From: an uncultured Verrucomicrobiota bacterium
GTDB lineage: Bacteria; Verrucomicrobiota; Kiritimatiellia; Kiritimatiellales; Tichowtungiaceae
NCBI GenBank assembly: GCA_903831085.1
Contig: CAIKWE010000016.1
Coordinates: 1-33,126, forward strand
DNA: 33,126 nucleotides
Direction of reading: 5' to 3'
The notes beneath the pieces are model-generated. The model had not been told where the DNA came from. It saw only the letters and a program-made list of their open reading frames with translations, and did no database searches. This document shows, one piece after another, positions 15,133 through 23,280 of this stretch. Made by a program: the position numbers and the translations under genes. How positions within the stretch are numbered: position 1 is the stretch's first letter; each line of letters begins with the position of its first letter.

Positions 15133-15692
15133 CAGAACGCCTCCAGGGCTTCGATCACTTCACACAGCGGCAGACCGACGACATTGGAATAGGAGCCGTC
15201 GATCCGCCGCACCATACTTGCCGCGCCGTTTTGAATGGCGTAGGCCCCCGCTTTATCGAGCGGGTCGCCGGTCGCGACGTAGGCCGCAATCTCTTCTTCC
15301 GAAAGGTCGCGGAACAGCACGGCGGTGGCGGCATGAAAACAGACGGATTTTTCCGAAGATCGGAGACAGACGCCAGTGATCACCTCGTGCATTTTTCCGG
15401 AGAGCAGGCGAAGCATCGCCCGGGCATCGTTGTCATCGGCGGGTTTGCCAAGAATGCGTCCTTCGATTGCCACCACCGTGTCCGCGCCAAGGAGAACCGT
15501 ATTTAGCGGGATAGAGACACTTTCCGCTTTTTCACGTGCGGTGCGGACAGCGTACTCCACCGGCGTTTCGCCGGCGTGCAATTTTTCGTCGGCGTCCGGG
15601 CGAACCGTCCTGAACGAAAGTCCCGCGCTTTTCAGCAGTTCGGAGCGCCGCGGCGAGGTGCTGGCCAGAATCAGTTTTTGTTTGGTTTCCAT
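15132..15692 (-). CDS. maf: Maf-like nucleotide pyrophosphatase
   Basis: Maf-family house-cleaning NTP pyrophosphatase (about 186 residues) linked to septum control. The signature SPRRSELL lies at 13-20, then GADTVV (69-74) and GKP (82-84). The start at METKQK is chosen by family alignment. An in-frame ATG six codons upstream (15710, MLSFQPMETK) is an alternative, and neither has a clear SD. The ATG at 15692 sits inside a near-copy of the 15-bp palindrome (15687-15701, one mismatch). It is upstream of rsmI on the same strand, and divergent from the UDP-xylose synthase gene. Confidence 0.9.
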   Translation of the reverse strand: METKQKLILASTSPRRSELLKSAGLSFRTVRPDADEKLHAGETPVEYAVRTAREKAESVSIPLNTVLLGADTVVAIEGRILGKPADDNDARAMLRLLSGKMHEVITGVCLRSSEKSVCFHAATAVLFRDLSEEEIAAYVATGDPLDKAGAYAIQNGAASMVRRIDGSYSNVVGLPLCEVIEALEAF

Positions 15693-15701
15693 AGGTTGGA
15701 A
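15687..15701. repeat. TTCCAA-N3-TTGGAA palindrome, one mismatch, at the maf start codon
   Basis: TTCCATAGGTTGGAA. The mismatch creates the CAT that is the ATG of maf on the minus strand. If the upstream start is used, this segment is translated as F-Q-P-M-E. Confidence 0.6.
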
Positions 15702-15745
15702 AGATAGCATTGTCCTGTTTTTGAAAAGCAAAGGATAAACAACGC

Positions 15746-16696
15746 ATGAAGAATTACCACTCCAATAAACGGGTTCTAGTCACGGGCGGCGCGGGATTTC
15801 TCGGCTCGCATCTGTGCGAAGCACTGCTCCAGCGCAACTGCGATGTGGTTTGCGCAGATAACTTTTTCACCGGACGGCGCGGCAATGTGGCGCATCTGCT
15901 GGACAATCCCCGCTTCGAAATTCTACGGCACGACGTCACTTTCCCGCTGTTTGTCGAAGTGGATGAAATCTATAATCTGGCCTGTCCTGCCTCGCCGCCG
16001 CACTACCAGCACGATCCGGTGCAGACCACCAAAACCAGCGTGATCGGTGCCATCAACATGCTCGGCCTCGCCAAGCGCGTCGGCGCAAAGATTTTCCAGG
16101 CTTCAACCAGCGAAGTCTACGGCGATCCGGAAATTCACCCGCAAACCGAAAGCTACTGGGGCCGCGTCAATCCTATCGGAACGCGCTCCTGCTACGATGA
16201 AGGTAAACGCTGCGCGGAAACGCTTTTCTTCGACTATTACCGCCAGAATCGCGTCAAAATCAAAGTGGCCCGTATCTTCAACACCTACGGCCCGCACATG
16301 CACCCTAACGACGGACGCGTCGTCAGCAACTTCATCATGCAGGCACTGCGCGGCGAGCCGATTACCATCTACGGAACCGGCCAGCAGACCCGCTCGTTCT
16401 GCTACGTCAGCGATCTCATTGCCGGATTTCTGAAGCTGATGGCTTCGGCTGATGAAGTCACCGGCCCCGTCAACCTCGGCAATCCCGGCGAGTTCACCAT
16501 GCTGGAACTGGCCGAAACCGTCATTAAACTGACCGGCTCCAAGTCCGAACTGGTCTTCAAGCCGCTTCCGTCTGACGACCCGAAACAACGTCGCCCGGAC
16601 ATCACGATGGCCAAAGCGAAGCTGGATTGGGAGCCGAAGGTGCCGTTGCAGGAAGGTCTCAAGCACACCATTCAATACTTCAAACAGTACGCCTGA
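15746..16696 (+). CDS. uxs: UDP-glucuronate decarboxylase (UDP-xylose synthase)
   Basis: An extended short-chain dehydrogenase that converts UDP-glucuronate to UDP-xylose with bound NAD. Seen: the Rossmann motif GGAGFLGSH (14-22), the catalytic Ser/Thr patch in ASTSEVYG (119-126) and YxxxK as Tyr150/Lys154 in CYDEGKR, with NTYGPHM and the typical RPDIT near the C-terminus. At 316 residues it is a soluble bacterial-type UXS without the membrane anchor of eukaryotic forms. AAGGAT lies upstream of the ATG. hisD starts 8 bases after its stop, so it may be co-transcribed with histidine genes. A related epimerase activity is less likely given the motifs. Confidence 0.92.
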   Translation: MKNYHSNKRVLVTGGAGFLGSHLCEALLQRNCDVVCADNFFTGRRGNVAHLLDNPRFEILRHDVTFPLFVEVDEIYNLACPASPPHYQHDPVQTTKTSVIGAINMLGLAKRVGAKIFQASTSEVYGDPEIHPQTESYWGRVNPIGTRSCYDEGKRCAETLFFDYYRQNRVKIKVARIFNTYGPHMHPNDGRVVSNFIMQALRGEPITIYGTGQQTRSFCYVSDLIAGFLKLMASADEVTGPVNLGNPGEFTMLELAETVIKLTGSKSELVFKPLPSDDPKQRRPDITMAKAKLDWEPKVPLQEGLKHTIQYFKQYA

Positions 16697-16703
16697 CTGC
16701 ACT

Positions 16704-18011
16704 ATGAAAAAGACGGACGCACCGATTCTGAAATACAGCGCCAAAGGGCGCTCGGTTAAGATTGAAGATTTTCTGCTTCGTCCGCCGGTTGAAAAGGGCG
16801 CGGACAAAATCGCCGCCGGAGTTTTGGCCGACATCAAGGCGCACGGCGACAGCGCCGTCGTCAAATATGCCCGGCAGTTCGACCGCTCAACGGTTACTCT
16901 CGCCACGCTGCGCGTCACAAAGGCCGAAATCGCTGTCGCCAAAAAAATGGTGGATGCCGATTTCAAGAAGGCGGCCAAAGAGGCGCACAAACGCATTACC
17001 CAATTTGCAATCGCCGGACTTCGTGAAGACTGGCGGATGCCCGCGCCGCAGGGCGGTTGGCTCGGCGAAAAATTTGTCGCGCTTGATCGTGTCGGCGCCT
17101 ACATTCCCGGCGGCGCCGCGCCGCTGGCCTCGACCGCGCTGATGACGCTGACGCTGGCGCAGGTCGCCGGCGTTCCGGAGCGGGTCGCCTGCACACCTGC
17201 TGGAGCGGACGGCAAAGTGAATCCCTACATTCTTTTTGCGCTCGATCTGGCGGGCGCGACCGAAATTTATAAAGTTGGCGGCATTCAGGCCATCGGCGCG
17301 ATGGCCTACGGCACGAAGACGATCAAGAAGGTTCAGAAAATCGTTGGCCCCGGCGGACCGTACGTTACCGCCGCCAAGCGGCTGGTTTACGGCGAAGTCG
17401 CGCTCGACATGGTCGCCGGCCCGAGCGAAATCGCCGTGCTGGCCGACGAAACCGCCAATCCAGCGCACGTCGCTGCCGACCTGCTTTCGCAGGCCGAACA
17501 CGGCACCGGCTCCGAAAAAGCGCTGTTGGTAACTACCTCCGAAAAAATGGCGAAAGCCGTCCGCGCCGAACTCGAAATTCAGTCGGCAAAACTAATTCGC
17601 CAAAAACCGGTCGCCGAGGTGCTGGCACGCGGCTGTATTCTGGTCGTGGTTCCGAACATTGGAAAAGGGATTGAGCTTTGCAACCGCTTTGCACCGGAGC
17701 ACATGGAAGTCATCGTCAAAAACGCTGAGAAGGTGGCTGAAAAAATCAAAACGGCCGGTGCGATTTTCATGGGTCCGTGGACGCCGGAAGCAGTCGGCGA
17801 TTTCGCGGCGGGGCCGAGCCACGTTCTGCCGACCGGCGGAACGGCGGCCTTTTTCTCCGGCCTGACGGTCGAAGACTTCCGCCGCCGCGTCAGCCTGATT
17901 CACTTCACCAAAGAAGACCTGAAAGAAACCGTTTCTGTTGTTGAAGTGTTCGGCCGCGTCGAAACGCTCGACGCCCACGCTCTCTCTGCCACCATCCGGC
18001 TTGAGAAATAA
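16704..18011 (+). CDS. hisD: Histidinol dehydrogenase
   Basis: Catalyses the last two steps of histidine biosynthesis, oxidising histidinol to histidine with two NAD and a zinc ion. Characteristic segments are RVGAYIPGG, VAGPSEIAVLAD, AEHGTGSEKALL, FAPEHMEV and the AGPSHVLPTGGTA block with the metal and substrate ligands. The length of 435 residues is normal. hisC begins 2 bases after the stop. The palindrome variant TTCCGAACATTGGAA lies inside it at 17650-17664, reading P-N-I-G-K. Confidence 0.97.
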   Translation: MKKTDAPILKYSAKGRSVKIEDFLLRPPVEKGADKIAAGVLADIKAHGDSAVVKYARQFDRSTVTLATLRVTKAEIAVAKKMVDADFKKAAKEAHKRITQFAIAGLREDWRMPAPQGGWLGEKFVALDRVGAYIPGGAAPLASTALMTLTLAQVAGVPERVACTPAGADGKVNPYILFALDLAGATEIYKVGGIQAIGAMAYGTKTIKKVQKIVGPGGPYVTAAKRLVYGEVALDMVAGPSEIAVLADETANPAHVAADLLSQAEHGTGSEKALLVTTSEKMAKAVRAELEIQSAKLIRQKPVAEVLARGCILVVVPNIGKGIELCNRFAPEHMEVIVKNAEKVAEKIKTAGAIFMGPWTPEAVGDFAAGPSHVLPTGGTAAFFSGLTVEDFRRRVSLIHFTKEDLKETVSVVEVFGRVETLDAHALSATIRLEK

Positions 18012-18013
18012 CC

Positions 18014-19060
18014 ATGAAAAATCTGATTCGAAAATCTGTGGAAGCGATGGACGGCTATGTTCCGGGTGAGCAGCCGAAGGGCGAGGGTGTCATCAAGCTG
18101 AACACGAATGAAAATCCGTGGCTCTGCTCGCCGGAGGTGCGCGACATCCTGAACGAGATTGATATCGCCGAGCTGGCGAAATATCCCGATCCGCTCTGCA
18201 CGGAAGTGCGCAAGGTAATCGCCGAAAAGCATGAGGTCGGCCTTGCGAATACCTTTGCCGGCAACGGCTCGGACGAAATTCTGGCGCTGTGCATCCGCGC
18301 GTTTTGCGAGCGCGACGGCTCGGTCGGCTATTTTGACCCGTCCTATTCACTCTATCCGGTGCTGGCGCAGATCGAGGAAATCGAAACGAAGCCGGTGGCG
18401 CTGGACGAAAATTTTGAATGGCAGATGCCGAAAGGTTACAAGGCCTCGGTTTTCTTCCTGACCAATCCCAACGCGCCGACCGGGATGCTGTTCCCGAAGG
18501 TGAAGGTTGAGGCGTTCATCAAAACTTTTTCCGGCGTGGTGGTGATCGACGAAGCCTATGTGGACTTCGCCCGCGAGAGTTGCATGGAGTTCGCAACGAA
18601 GTACGACAATGTGCTGGTGGCGCGCACGCTTTCCAAATCCTACGCACTGGCCGGCATCCGCTTTGGCTACTGCGTGGGCGCCAAGCCGCTGATCGACGCG
18701 CTACACAAGATCAAGGACTCCTACAATGTCAGCCGTCTGACCCAGGAACTGGCACGCGTTGCGCTGATCGACGAAGAAACGATGGAGGCGATCACCGCCG
18801 CCGTGAAAGGAACGCGTGGACTGCTTACCGACGAGCTGAAGGATCTCGGCTTCAAAGTTTATCCGTCGGAAACCAATTTTGTTTGGGCCAAACCGCCGAA
18901 GCCGGGTGCGAAGAAAATTTTTGAGGAACTCCGGGGGCGCAATATTTTCGTCCGCTGGTTTGACGGCGAGCGCACGAAAGATTGTTTACGCATCACCGTC
19001 GGAACCAATGAGCAGATTATGGCACTGGTCGAGGCGCTCGAAGAGATTCTTGGGAAATAA
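18014..19060 (+). CDS. hisC: Histidinol-phosphate aminotransferase
   Basis: PLP-dependent class I/II aminotransferase that makes histidinol phosphate from imidazole-acetol phosphate. Visible motifs: NENPW at 32-36, NPNAPTG (151-157), DEAYVDF with Asp179, and the PLP lysine Lys208 in TLSKSYALAG, followed by Arg216 in GIRFGY. At 348 residues it is complete. It follows hisD by 2 bases. The small Cys-rich gene starts 4 bases after its stop, suggesting one operon. Confidence 0.95.
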   Translation: MKNLIRKSVEAMDGYVPGEQPKGEGVIKLNTNENPWLCSPEVRDILNEIDIAELAKYPDPLCTEVRKVIAEKHEVGLANTFAGNGSDEILALCIRAFCERDGSVGYFDPSYSLYPVLAQIEEIETKPVALDENFEWQMPKGYKASVFFLTNPNAPTGMLFPKVKVEAFIKTFSGVVVIDEAYVDFARESCMEFATKYDNVLVARTLSKSYALAGIRFGYCVGAKPLIDALHKIKDSYNVSRLTQELARVALIDEETMEAITAAVKGTRGLLTDELKDLGFKVYPSETNFVWAKPPKPGAKKIFEELRGRNIFVRWFDGERTKDCLRITVGTNEQIMALVEALEEILGK

Positions 19061-19064
19061 GACG

Positions 19065-19265
19065 ATGGCCGCCTGTCCGAACAAAGCGAAGAATCTGGAA
19101 CACTGCACCTGCACCTATTCGTGCGACAAGCGGGGTTTGTGTTGCGAATGCGTGGCTTATCACCGCGCCAGCGGGCAGGTTCCCGGATGCTTTTTCTCGA
19201 AGAAGGGCGAGGCAACTTACGACCGTTCCGTTGTAGCGCTTGCCCGCGACCGCGGCGCGCATTAA
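19065..19265 (+). CDS. Small Cys-rich protein, DUF6485-like
   Basis: A 66-residue protein with seven cysteines in the pattern C-x9-C-x-C-x3-C-x6-CC-x2-C, then a single C. It resembles the DUF6485 family, whose function is unknown; a metal-binding (zinc or iron-sulfur) role is plausible but not shown. The ATG lies 4 bases after hisC in the same direction, so it is likely co-transcribed. Nothing in the histidine pathway requires such a protein. It ends 2 bases before a palindrome variant (19267-19281) and converges on the next gene. Confidence 0.85.
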   Translation: MAACPNKAKNLEHCTCTYSCDKRGLCCECVAYHRASGQVPGCFFSKKGEATYDRSVVALARDRGAH

Positions 19266-19266
19266 C

Positions 19267-19281
19267 TTCCGAACATCGGAA
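19267..19281. repeat. Variant palindrome TTCCGA-N3-TCGGAA between convergent genes
   Basis: TTCCGAACATCGGAA keeps perfect arms, with both the fifth-position A and its partner changed together (A to G, T to C). Paired changes keep the palindrome intact. A second copy of the same variant lies at 21482-21496, inside the DUF2264 gene. Confidence 0.6.
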
Positions 19282-19285
19282 ACGA

Positions 19286-20131
19286 TTACTTCTTCGGAGA
19301 GAGCGGCCGTTTCCAACCATTGGAAACCAACGCATCCATGGCCTGCTCCAGTGGCGGGAGGGAAGGGTACCATTGGCGCTCCCACTCAAGGCTGATGAAC
19401 CCCTGATAATGGCTTTCTTTCAGAAGGGCGAACACCTCTTGAGCCGGAAACTCGCCAGCCCCGGGGAGCACATAGGTGTAGGGGTGATTGCCTGAAGGAA
19501 CAGAGATGCTGTCCTTGATTTGGACGAGGCGGATCATGCGGGAAAATTGATCCCAGGACTGCCGGGGAGATTCGCCACCCAGCTTCCAGGTGTGGTGAGT
19601 GTCCCAGACGATATCCAAAGGTTGCTGAACCGCTTCCTGCAGGAGGAGGCAACGGCTGGCGCTGCTGAAGCCGCTGTGGGTTTCGATGGCAATCTGGGTC
19701 GTCCAGCCCTTTTCCCGTCGGGTTTTGTACCACCAGTTAAGATTCTCAACGATCCCTTTTAAATCATCCGCAGAAAGAGGTTCCGTGATCTTTCCTCCGC
19801 CGAATATGCGGATATAAGGCACGTTGAGCGCCTCGGCCCAGCGGGCAAACTCAAGGAGTTCATTGCGATCCTTCTCCGCGGCGCTGATAAGAGTGAACGA
19901 GCTGTTCAGGGTGATGATTTCCTGCTTATGGGCGCGGAGGATTTTCTGAACTGCCTCAGGAGTCCGGTGAACTTCGTCGAGGTATGCCGGCAGATCCATA
20001 CGTCCGGCCAGGCTGCGGATTTCGAGGGCGTGCATATCGCGGGATGCCGCCAATTGACAGACCGCCTCGAGAGTCAGGTCGGGGCATCCGAGGGTTGAAA
20101 TTCCCCATTTGAGATCAGGTTGCGCGGTCAT
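19286..20131 (-). CDS. Sugar phosphate isomerase/epimerase-type TIM-barrel protein
   Basis: A 281-residue xylose-isomerase-like TIM barrel (AP endonuclease 2 family). The N-terminus KWGISTLGCPDLTLEAV and the strands with ALEIRS, IRIFGGGK, IAIETHSGF, DIVWDTHHTW, VQIKDS and FISLEWER are typical; Glu, Asp and His in these segments are likely metal ligands. It probably isomerises or epimerises a keto-sugar or sugar acid. It overlaps the upstream dehydrogenase gene by 17 bases, so the two are translated together. It is the last gene of the operon. Confidence 0.85.
   Translation of the reverse strand: MTAQPDLKWGISTLGCPDLTLEAVCQLAASRDMHALEIRSLAGRMDLPAYLDEVHRTPEAVQKILRAHKQEIITLNSSFTLISAAEKDRNELLEFARWAEALNVPYIRIFGGGKITEPLSADDLKGIVENLNWWYKTRREKGWTTQIAIETHSGFSSASRCLLLQEAVQQPLDIVWDTHHTWKLGGESPRQSWDQFSRMIRLVQIKDSISVPSGNHPYTYVLPGAGEFPAQEVFALLKESHYQGFISLEWERQWYPSLPPLEQAMDALVSNGWKRPLSPKK
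19311..19325. repeat. TTCCAA-N3-TTGGAA palindrome, exact copy in the isomerase gene
   Basis: TTCCAACCATTGGAA with flanking T and A. On the coding strand it reads S-N-G-W-K, a third reading phase compared with the FQxLE and PxxGK copies. Confidence 0.8.
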
Positions 20132-21131
20132 AGGCTTCCACGGTTACAAGGTTTGTGAGCGGATCGTTGTTAAGATAATTTTTTATGTTGTCTAGCGCCA
20201 CTTTTCCGGAGTCCTGGCGCCGGTCGGGCGTAGGTCCGCCTAGGTGGGGCAGCAGGGTGGTGTTCGGCAATCCGCGCAGCGGAGAGTCCTTGGGCAGGGG
20301 TTCGGTTTCGTAAACATCGAGCGCGAGGTGCAGGCCTTTGTTTTTATTGACGCGCACCAGCGCCTCTTCGTCCACGACCATACCGCGGCCCACGTTAACG
20401 AAGACGGCGTTCTCGGGAAGGAGGTTGAGAAGGTCTTCGCCGACCAAGTGATAGTTAGACGGTTTGCCGGGGGCGAGATCGATCAGGACATCGGATTGAG
20501 AGAAGAGCTCCTCGAGCGATGTAGCACGCCGGACATTGAGCTCCTTGAAGGTCTCGTCAGGAACGCTGGGGGAGTAGGCGGATATCGGCGTGCGGAAAGG
20601 AACGAGCAGTTTGACCAGTTCGCAACCGATAGCACCAAGTCCGTGAAGACCCACCCGCCGGCCGAAAAGACTGAGGGTGTCGGGGTGGCGGCCTTTTTTC
20701 CACGCGCCCTGCGTGTGCATCGCCAGCGCCCAATTGGAACTGCGGCGCAGGGCGGACAGCGTGAGGAGAAGAGCGCACTCGGCGATGGTGTCGCTGATGA
20801 CGGAGCCCCAGTTGGTGACGAGCAGACCGTTTTTGATAAGATCTCGGGGGATCAAACTGCGCACGGAGCCGCAGAGGAAACAGACATATTTCAGGTAGGC
20901 GGCGACCTCCATGGGAAGCGTTATGGTTTCCCATGCGCAAATCAGAACCTCAGGCCGGTGCGTATCCAGAAGCCGGGGCCATTCGGTTTTTTCAACAGGC
21001 GCCTCAATCCAGACGGCATCGGGAAGAAGAGCTTTGAGCTGGCTGCACAACGGCTCAGGGAGAAATTCTTTTCGCTCCTGAGGGGTCATGACGATCAGCG
21101 CGGACGGACACTTTTTCTGAGTAGTTTTCAT
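20115..21131 (-). CDS. D-isomer-specific 2-hydroxyacid dehydrogenase
   Basis: A 338-residue NAD(P)-dependent dehydrogenase. The nucleotide-binding motif is GLGAIG (164-169). The catalytic set is Arg249 in NVGRGMVVDEEAL, a Glu in YETEPLP (near 277) and His296 in LLPHLGG. Members reduce 2-oxoacids or oxidise D-2-hydroxyacids; here the neighbours suggest a sugar acid, but this is inferred. It begins 54 bases after the DUF2264 gene and overlaps the isomerase. Phosphoglycerate dehydrogenase is less likely because the context is catabolic. Confidence 0.88.
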   Translation of the reverse strand: MKTTQKKCPSALIVMTPQERKEFLPEPLCSQLKALLPDAVWIEAPVEKTEWPRLLDTHRPEVLICAWETITLPMEVAAYLKYVCFLCGSVRSLIPRDLIKNGLLVTNWGSVISDTIAECALLLTLSALRRSSNWALAMHTQGAWKKGRHPDTLSLFGRRVGLHGLGAIGCELVKLLVPFRTPISAYSPSVPDETFKELNVRRATSLEELFSQSDVLIDLAPGKPSNYHLVGEDLLNLLPENAVFVNVGRGMVVDEEALVRVNKNKGLHLALDVYETEPLPKDSPLRGLPNTTLLPHLGGPTPDRRQDSGKVALDNIKNYLNNDPLTNLVTVEAYDRAT

Positions 21132-21185
21132 ATGAAATACCGTTGTTGTGAAACGAAGAGCTCCGCTGCGCTGTGAATCAGCGCT

Positions 21186-23246
21186 TTAGGAGCAAGCTTC
21201 GCTTCCATCGGCCCTAAGCACCCAGCAGATTTTTCCATCTGCGCCTGCGCGCGCCATGACAACCGGGCCCTTAAACGTCTTGCCGTTCAGCTTAACGGTC
21301 ACGTCCTTAATTTCGCCGAACTGCAGGAAGGCGCGTTCGCCGTCGTAGAACTGAATCTCGACGGTGTTTCCGCTCTGCGCGAATCCAGTCACCCGGTCCG
21401 ACAGTTCTTTAAGGCTGTCCGTTCCCACTTTGCCATACACCATGGAGGCCAGGTAGAACGTATCGGTCGAGTTGCTTTCCATTCCGAGCTTCGGAACCAC
21501 GCTTTGATGATTGCGCACGTTACTGCCGCTGACATCCTCTTGGAAGCCCTGCGCCTTGAACTGTTCCGTGTAGCCGTGGAGGTTCCGGATGAATGTGATC
21601 TTGCCGTCCTTGGAGGCCATCTCGGCGCCCTTGCCGCTGGAAAGCACCGCTTCACCTTCGTCGAAGCCAAGCGGATAACCGCCTTCACGGAACACGAGTC
21701 CGGGGCGCGAGGGTTTGACTTCATGAACATTGATCATGAAATCGTCCTTGACCAGCACGTACGAAGTCGCCGTTCCGAGATCGTTGGCCACCGCGAAGGT
21801 CTTTTCGTCGGTCGCCTTGTCGTACATCCGGTACTTCGAGGCCGCGAAATTGTCAGCCACGTACAGGTTGTCATGATTCCAGCGCTGCCGGAAGTTGATC
21901 CCGTCGGGCGAAAAGGCCAGCGCGTTGTCGCAGTTGAACGATCCGTAGATCGGCCGCCCGTCCTGAGTGAAGATCGAGGAGTAGGCGAAATTCGTGTACT
22001 TCGCATTGTAGTCCGGCTTTTCGTGGTACGGTTTTTGATTCACGATCTGCACATGCCCGGACTTCTGAGTTCCGACAAGTATCAGCCCGGCTTCCTTGAG
22101 CGGCTTGGAAAAATCGCCCTTGTGGATCGGGAGTTTTTCCTCGGTCGTGCTCCAGAACGGATCTGATTCAGAGATGAACAGCATCGAAAACGCCTTGGCC
22201 GCCCACAGCGGCGAGCCGCCGCAATTATAATTTTCCAGCACCCACTCGCTCGGCCGCAGCCAGCCCATGCTCAGGTTGTTGCGATCCGTCAGGATCGGGT
22301 TGTTGAAGTAGAACTTCATCGTGCTGTTGCAGAGCGTTTTCACTTCGCCGGCGCTGATATCCAGACACTTGAGGTGCTGACCCAGCGCGATGGAGGAGAG
22401 GTATCCGAACCGGTAGATCATGGAACGGCCCCAGCACGGAGCGGATCCGTCACCGGAAATGAAATACCGGAAGTCACGGGCGAAATGGCGGACACGCTCT
22501 TTGTGCATTTCGGCCACATCTGGACGGGAATCGCCGTCCAGAATGACCCAAAGCAGATAGTAGAAGTGGAATCCCCACGAATTGTAGTAGTCGATCCGGT
22601 TGATCTTGCCGTCCCGGTACCAGCCGCCGCCGATGTACATGTGGTCGCAGGCCTTCAGACGCGCATCGAGGTTTTCCTGTGAATACGGCATGCCCAGTTT
22701 TTTAAGCACGGCGTTCGTAACCACGCTGAAGAGCAGCCAGTTGTTCTGGTGATATGCCACCTTGTTGCACGAGTTCAGATAGTTCGCGACCTGCGTCTTT
22801 TCCGCCGGCGAGAACTTGTTCCAAATCTTCTCGCGTGACAGGTACAAACCCCAGCTCAGCGCCGCCATCTCGACAAGGTGCTGAGCATAGTCGTAGATGT
22901 CGCCCCAATATTCGGGGTGCTTGGGATCGGTTCCGGCCAGAATGCCGCGACGGTAGAATTCAGCGACGTCCACAGTCTCTTTGCCAAAGGTCAGCGTATC
23001 ACCCTTGGACGCGCTCAGCCATGGGCCGGCCATAAACATGGAGCGCGAAAAGCCCTCCAGTTCGTCCGCAACCTGCCCGTGATGACTGCGCGGCCCGGGG
23101 ATGCGCTGCCGCGCATTGCCCGGGGAGGCGCTGTTCAGAACGCCCTGCATGAGGACAAACATGGCTTCTTCCCAATGCCGCCGCGTCCATCCGGTGATGG
23201 GCGCGGTTTTGGGATCGAGAGGTGTCGTGAACTTCATCGTCTTCAT
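21186..23246 (-). CDS. DUF2264-domain protein, possible glycoside hydrolase (GH154-like)
   Basis: A 686-residue protein that matches my memory of DUF2264 (PF10022), a family linked to glycoside hydrolases of the GH154 type, some of which are beta-glucuronidases. An N-terminal alpha/alpha-toroid region (about 20-360, with HQNNWLLFSVVTNAVL and GGGWYRDGKINRIDYYNSWGF) is followed by a beta-rich C-terminal part. There is no signal peptide, so it acts in the cytoplasm on imported oligosaccharides. The ATG at 23246 has AAGGCGG nearby. It follows the GH3 gene by 34 bases. The family link and substrate need a domain search to confirm. Confidence 0.75.
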   Translation of the reverse strand: MKTMKFTTPLDPKTAPITGWTRRHWEEAMFVLMQGVLNSASPGNARQRIPGPRSHHGQVADELEGFSRSMFMAGPWLSASKGDTLTFGKETVDVAEFYRRGILAGTDPKHPEYWGDIYDYAQHLVEMAALSWGLYLSREKIWNKFSPAEKTQVANYLNSCNKVAYHQNNWLLFSVVTNAVLKKLGMPYSQENLDARLKACDHMYIGGGWYRDGKINRIDYYNSWGFHFYYLLWVILDGDSRPDVAEMHKERVRHFARDFRYFISGDGSAPCWGRSMIYRFGYLSSIALGQHLKCLDISAGEVKTLCNSTMKFYFNNPILTDRNNLSMGWLRPSEWVLENYNCGGSPLWAAKAFSMLFISESDPFWSTTEEKLPIHKGDFSKPLKEAGLILVGTQKSGHVQIVNQKPYHEKPDYNAKYTNFAYSSIFTQDGRPIYGSFNCDNALAFSPDGINFRQRWNHDNLYVADNFAASKYRMYDKATDEKTFAVANDLGTATSYVLVKDDFMINVHEVKPSRPGLVFREGGYPLGFDEGEAVLSSGKGAEMASKDGKITFIRNLHGYTEQFKAQGFQEDVSGSNVRNHQSVVPKLGMESNSTDTFYLASMVYGKVGTDSLKELSDRVTGFAQSGNTVEIQFYDGERAFLQFGEIKDVTVKLNGKTFKGPVVMARAGADGKICWVLRADGSEACS
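21482..21496. repeat. Variant palindrome TTCCGA-N3-TCGGAA in the DUF2264 gene
   Basis: TTCCGAGCTTCGGAA, with perfect arms. On the coding strand it reads P-K-L-G-M. Confidence 0.55.
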
Positions 23247-23280
23247 TTGTACCGCCTTATCTCAAGTCAGGAATAATGGT

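Noticed and set aside
21186-23246. DUF2264 protein read as a secreted enzyme
   Set aside because: The N-terminus lacks a hydrophobic signal, and its operon partners are also cytoplasmic.
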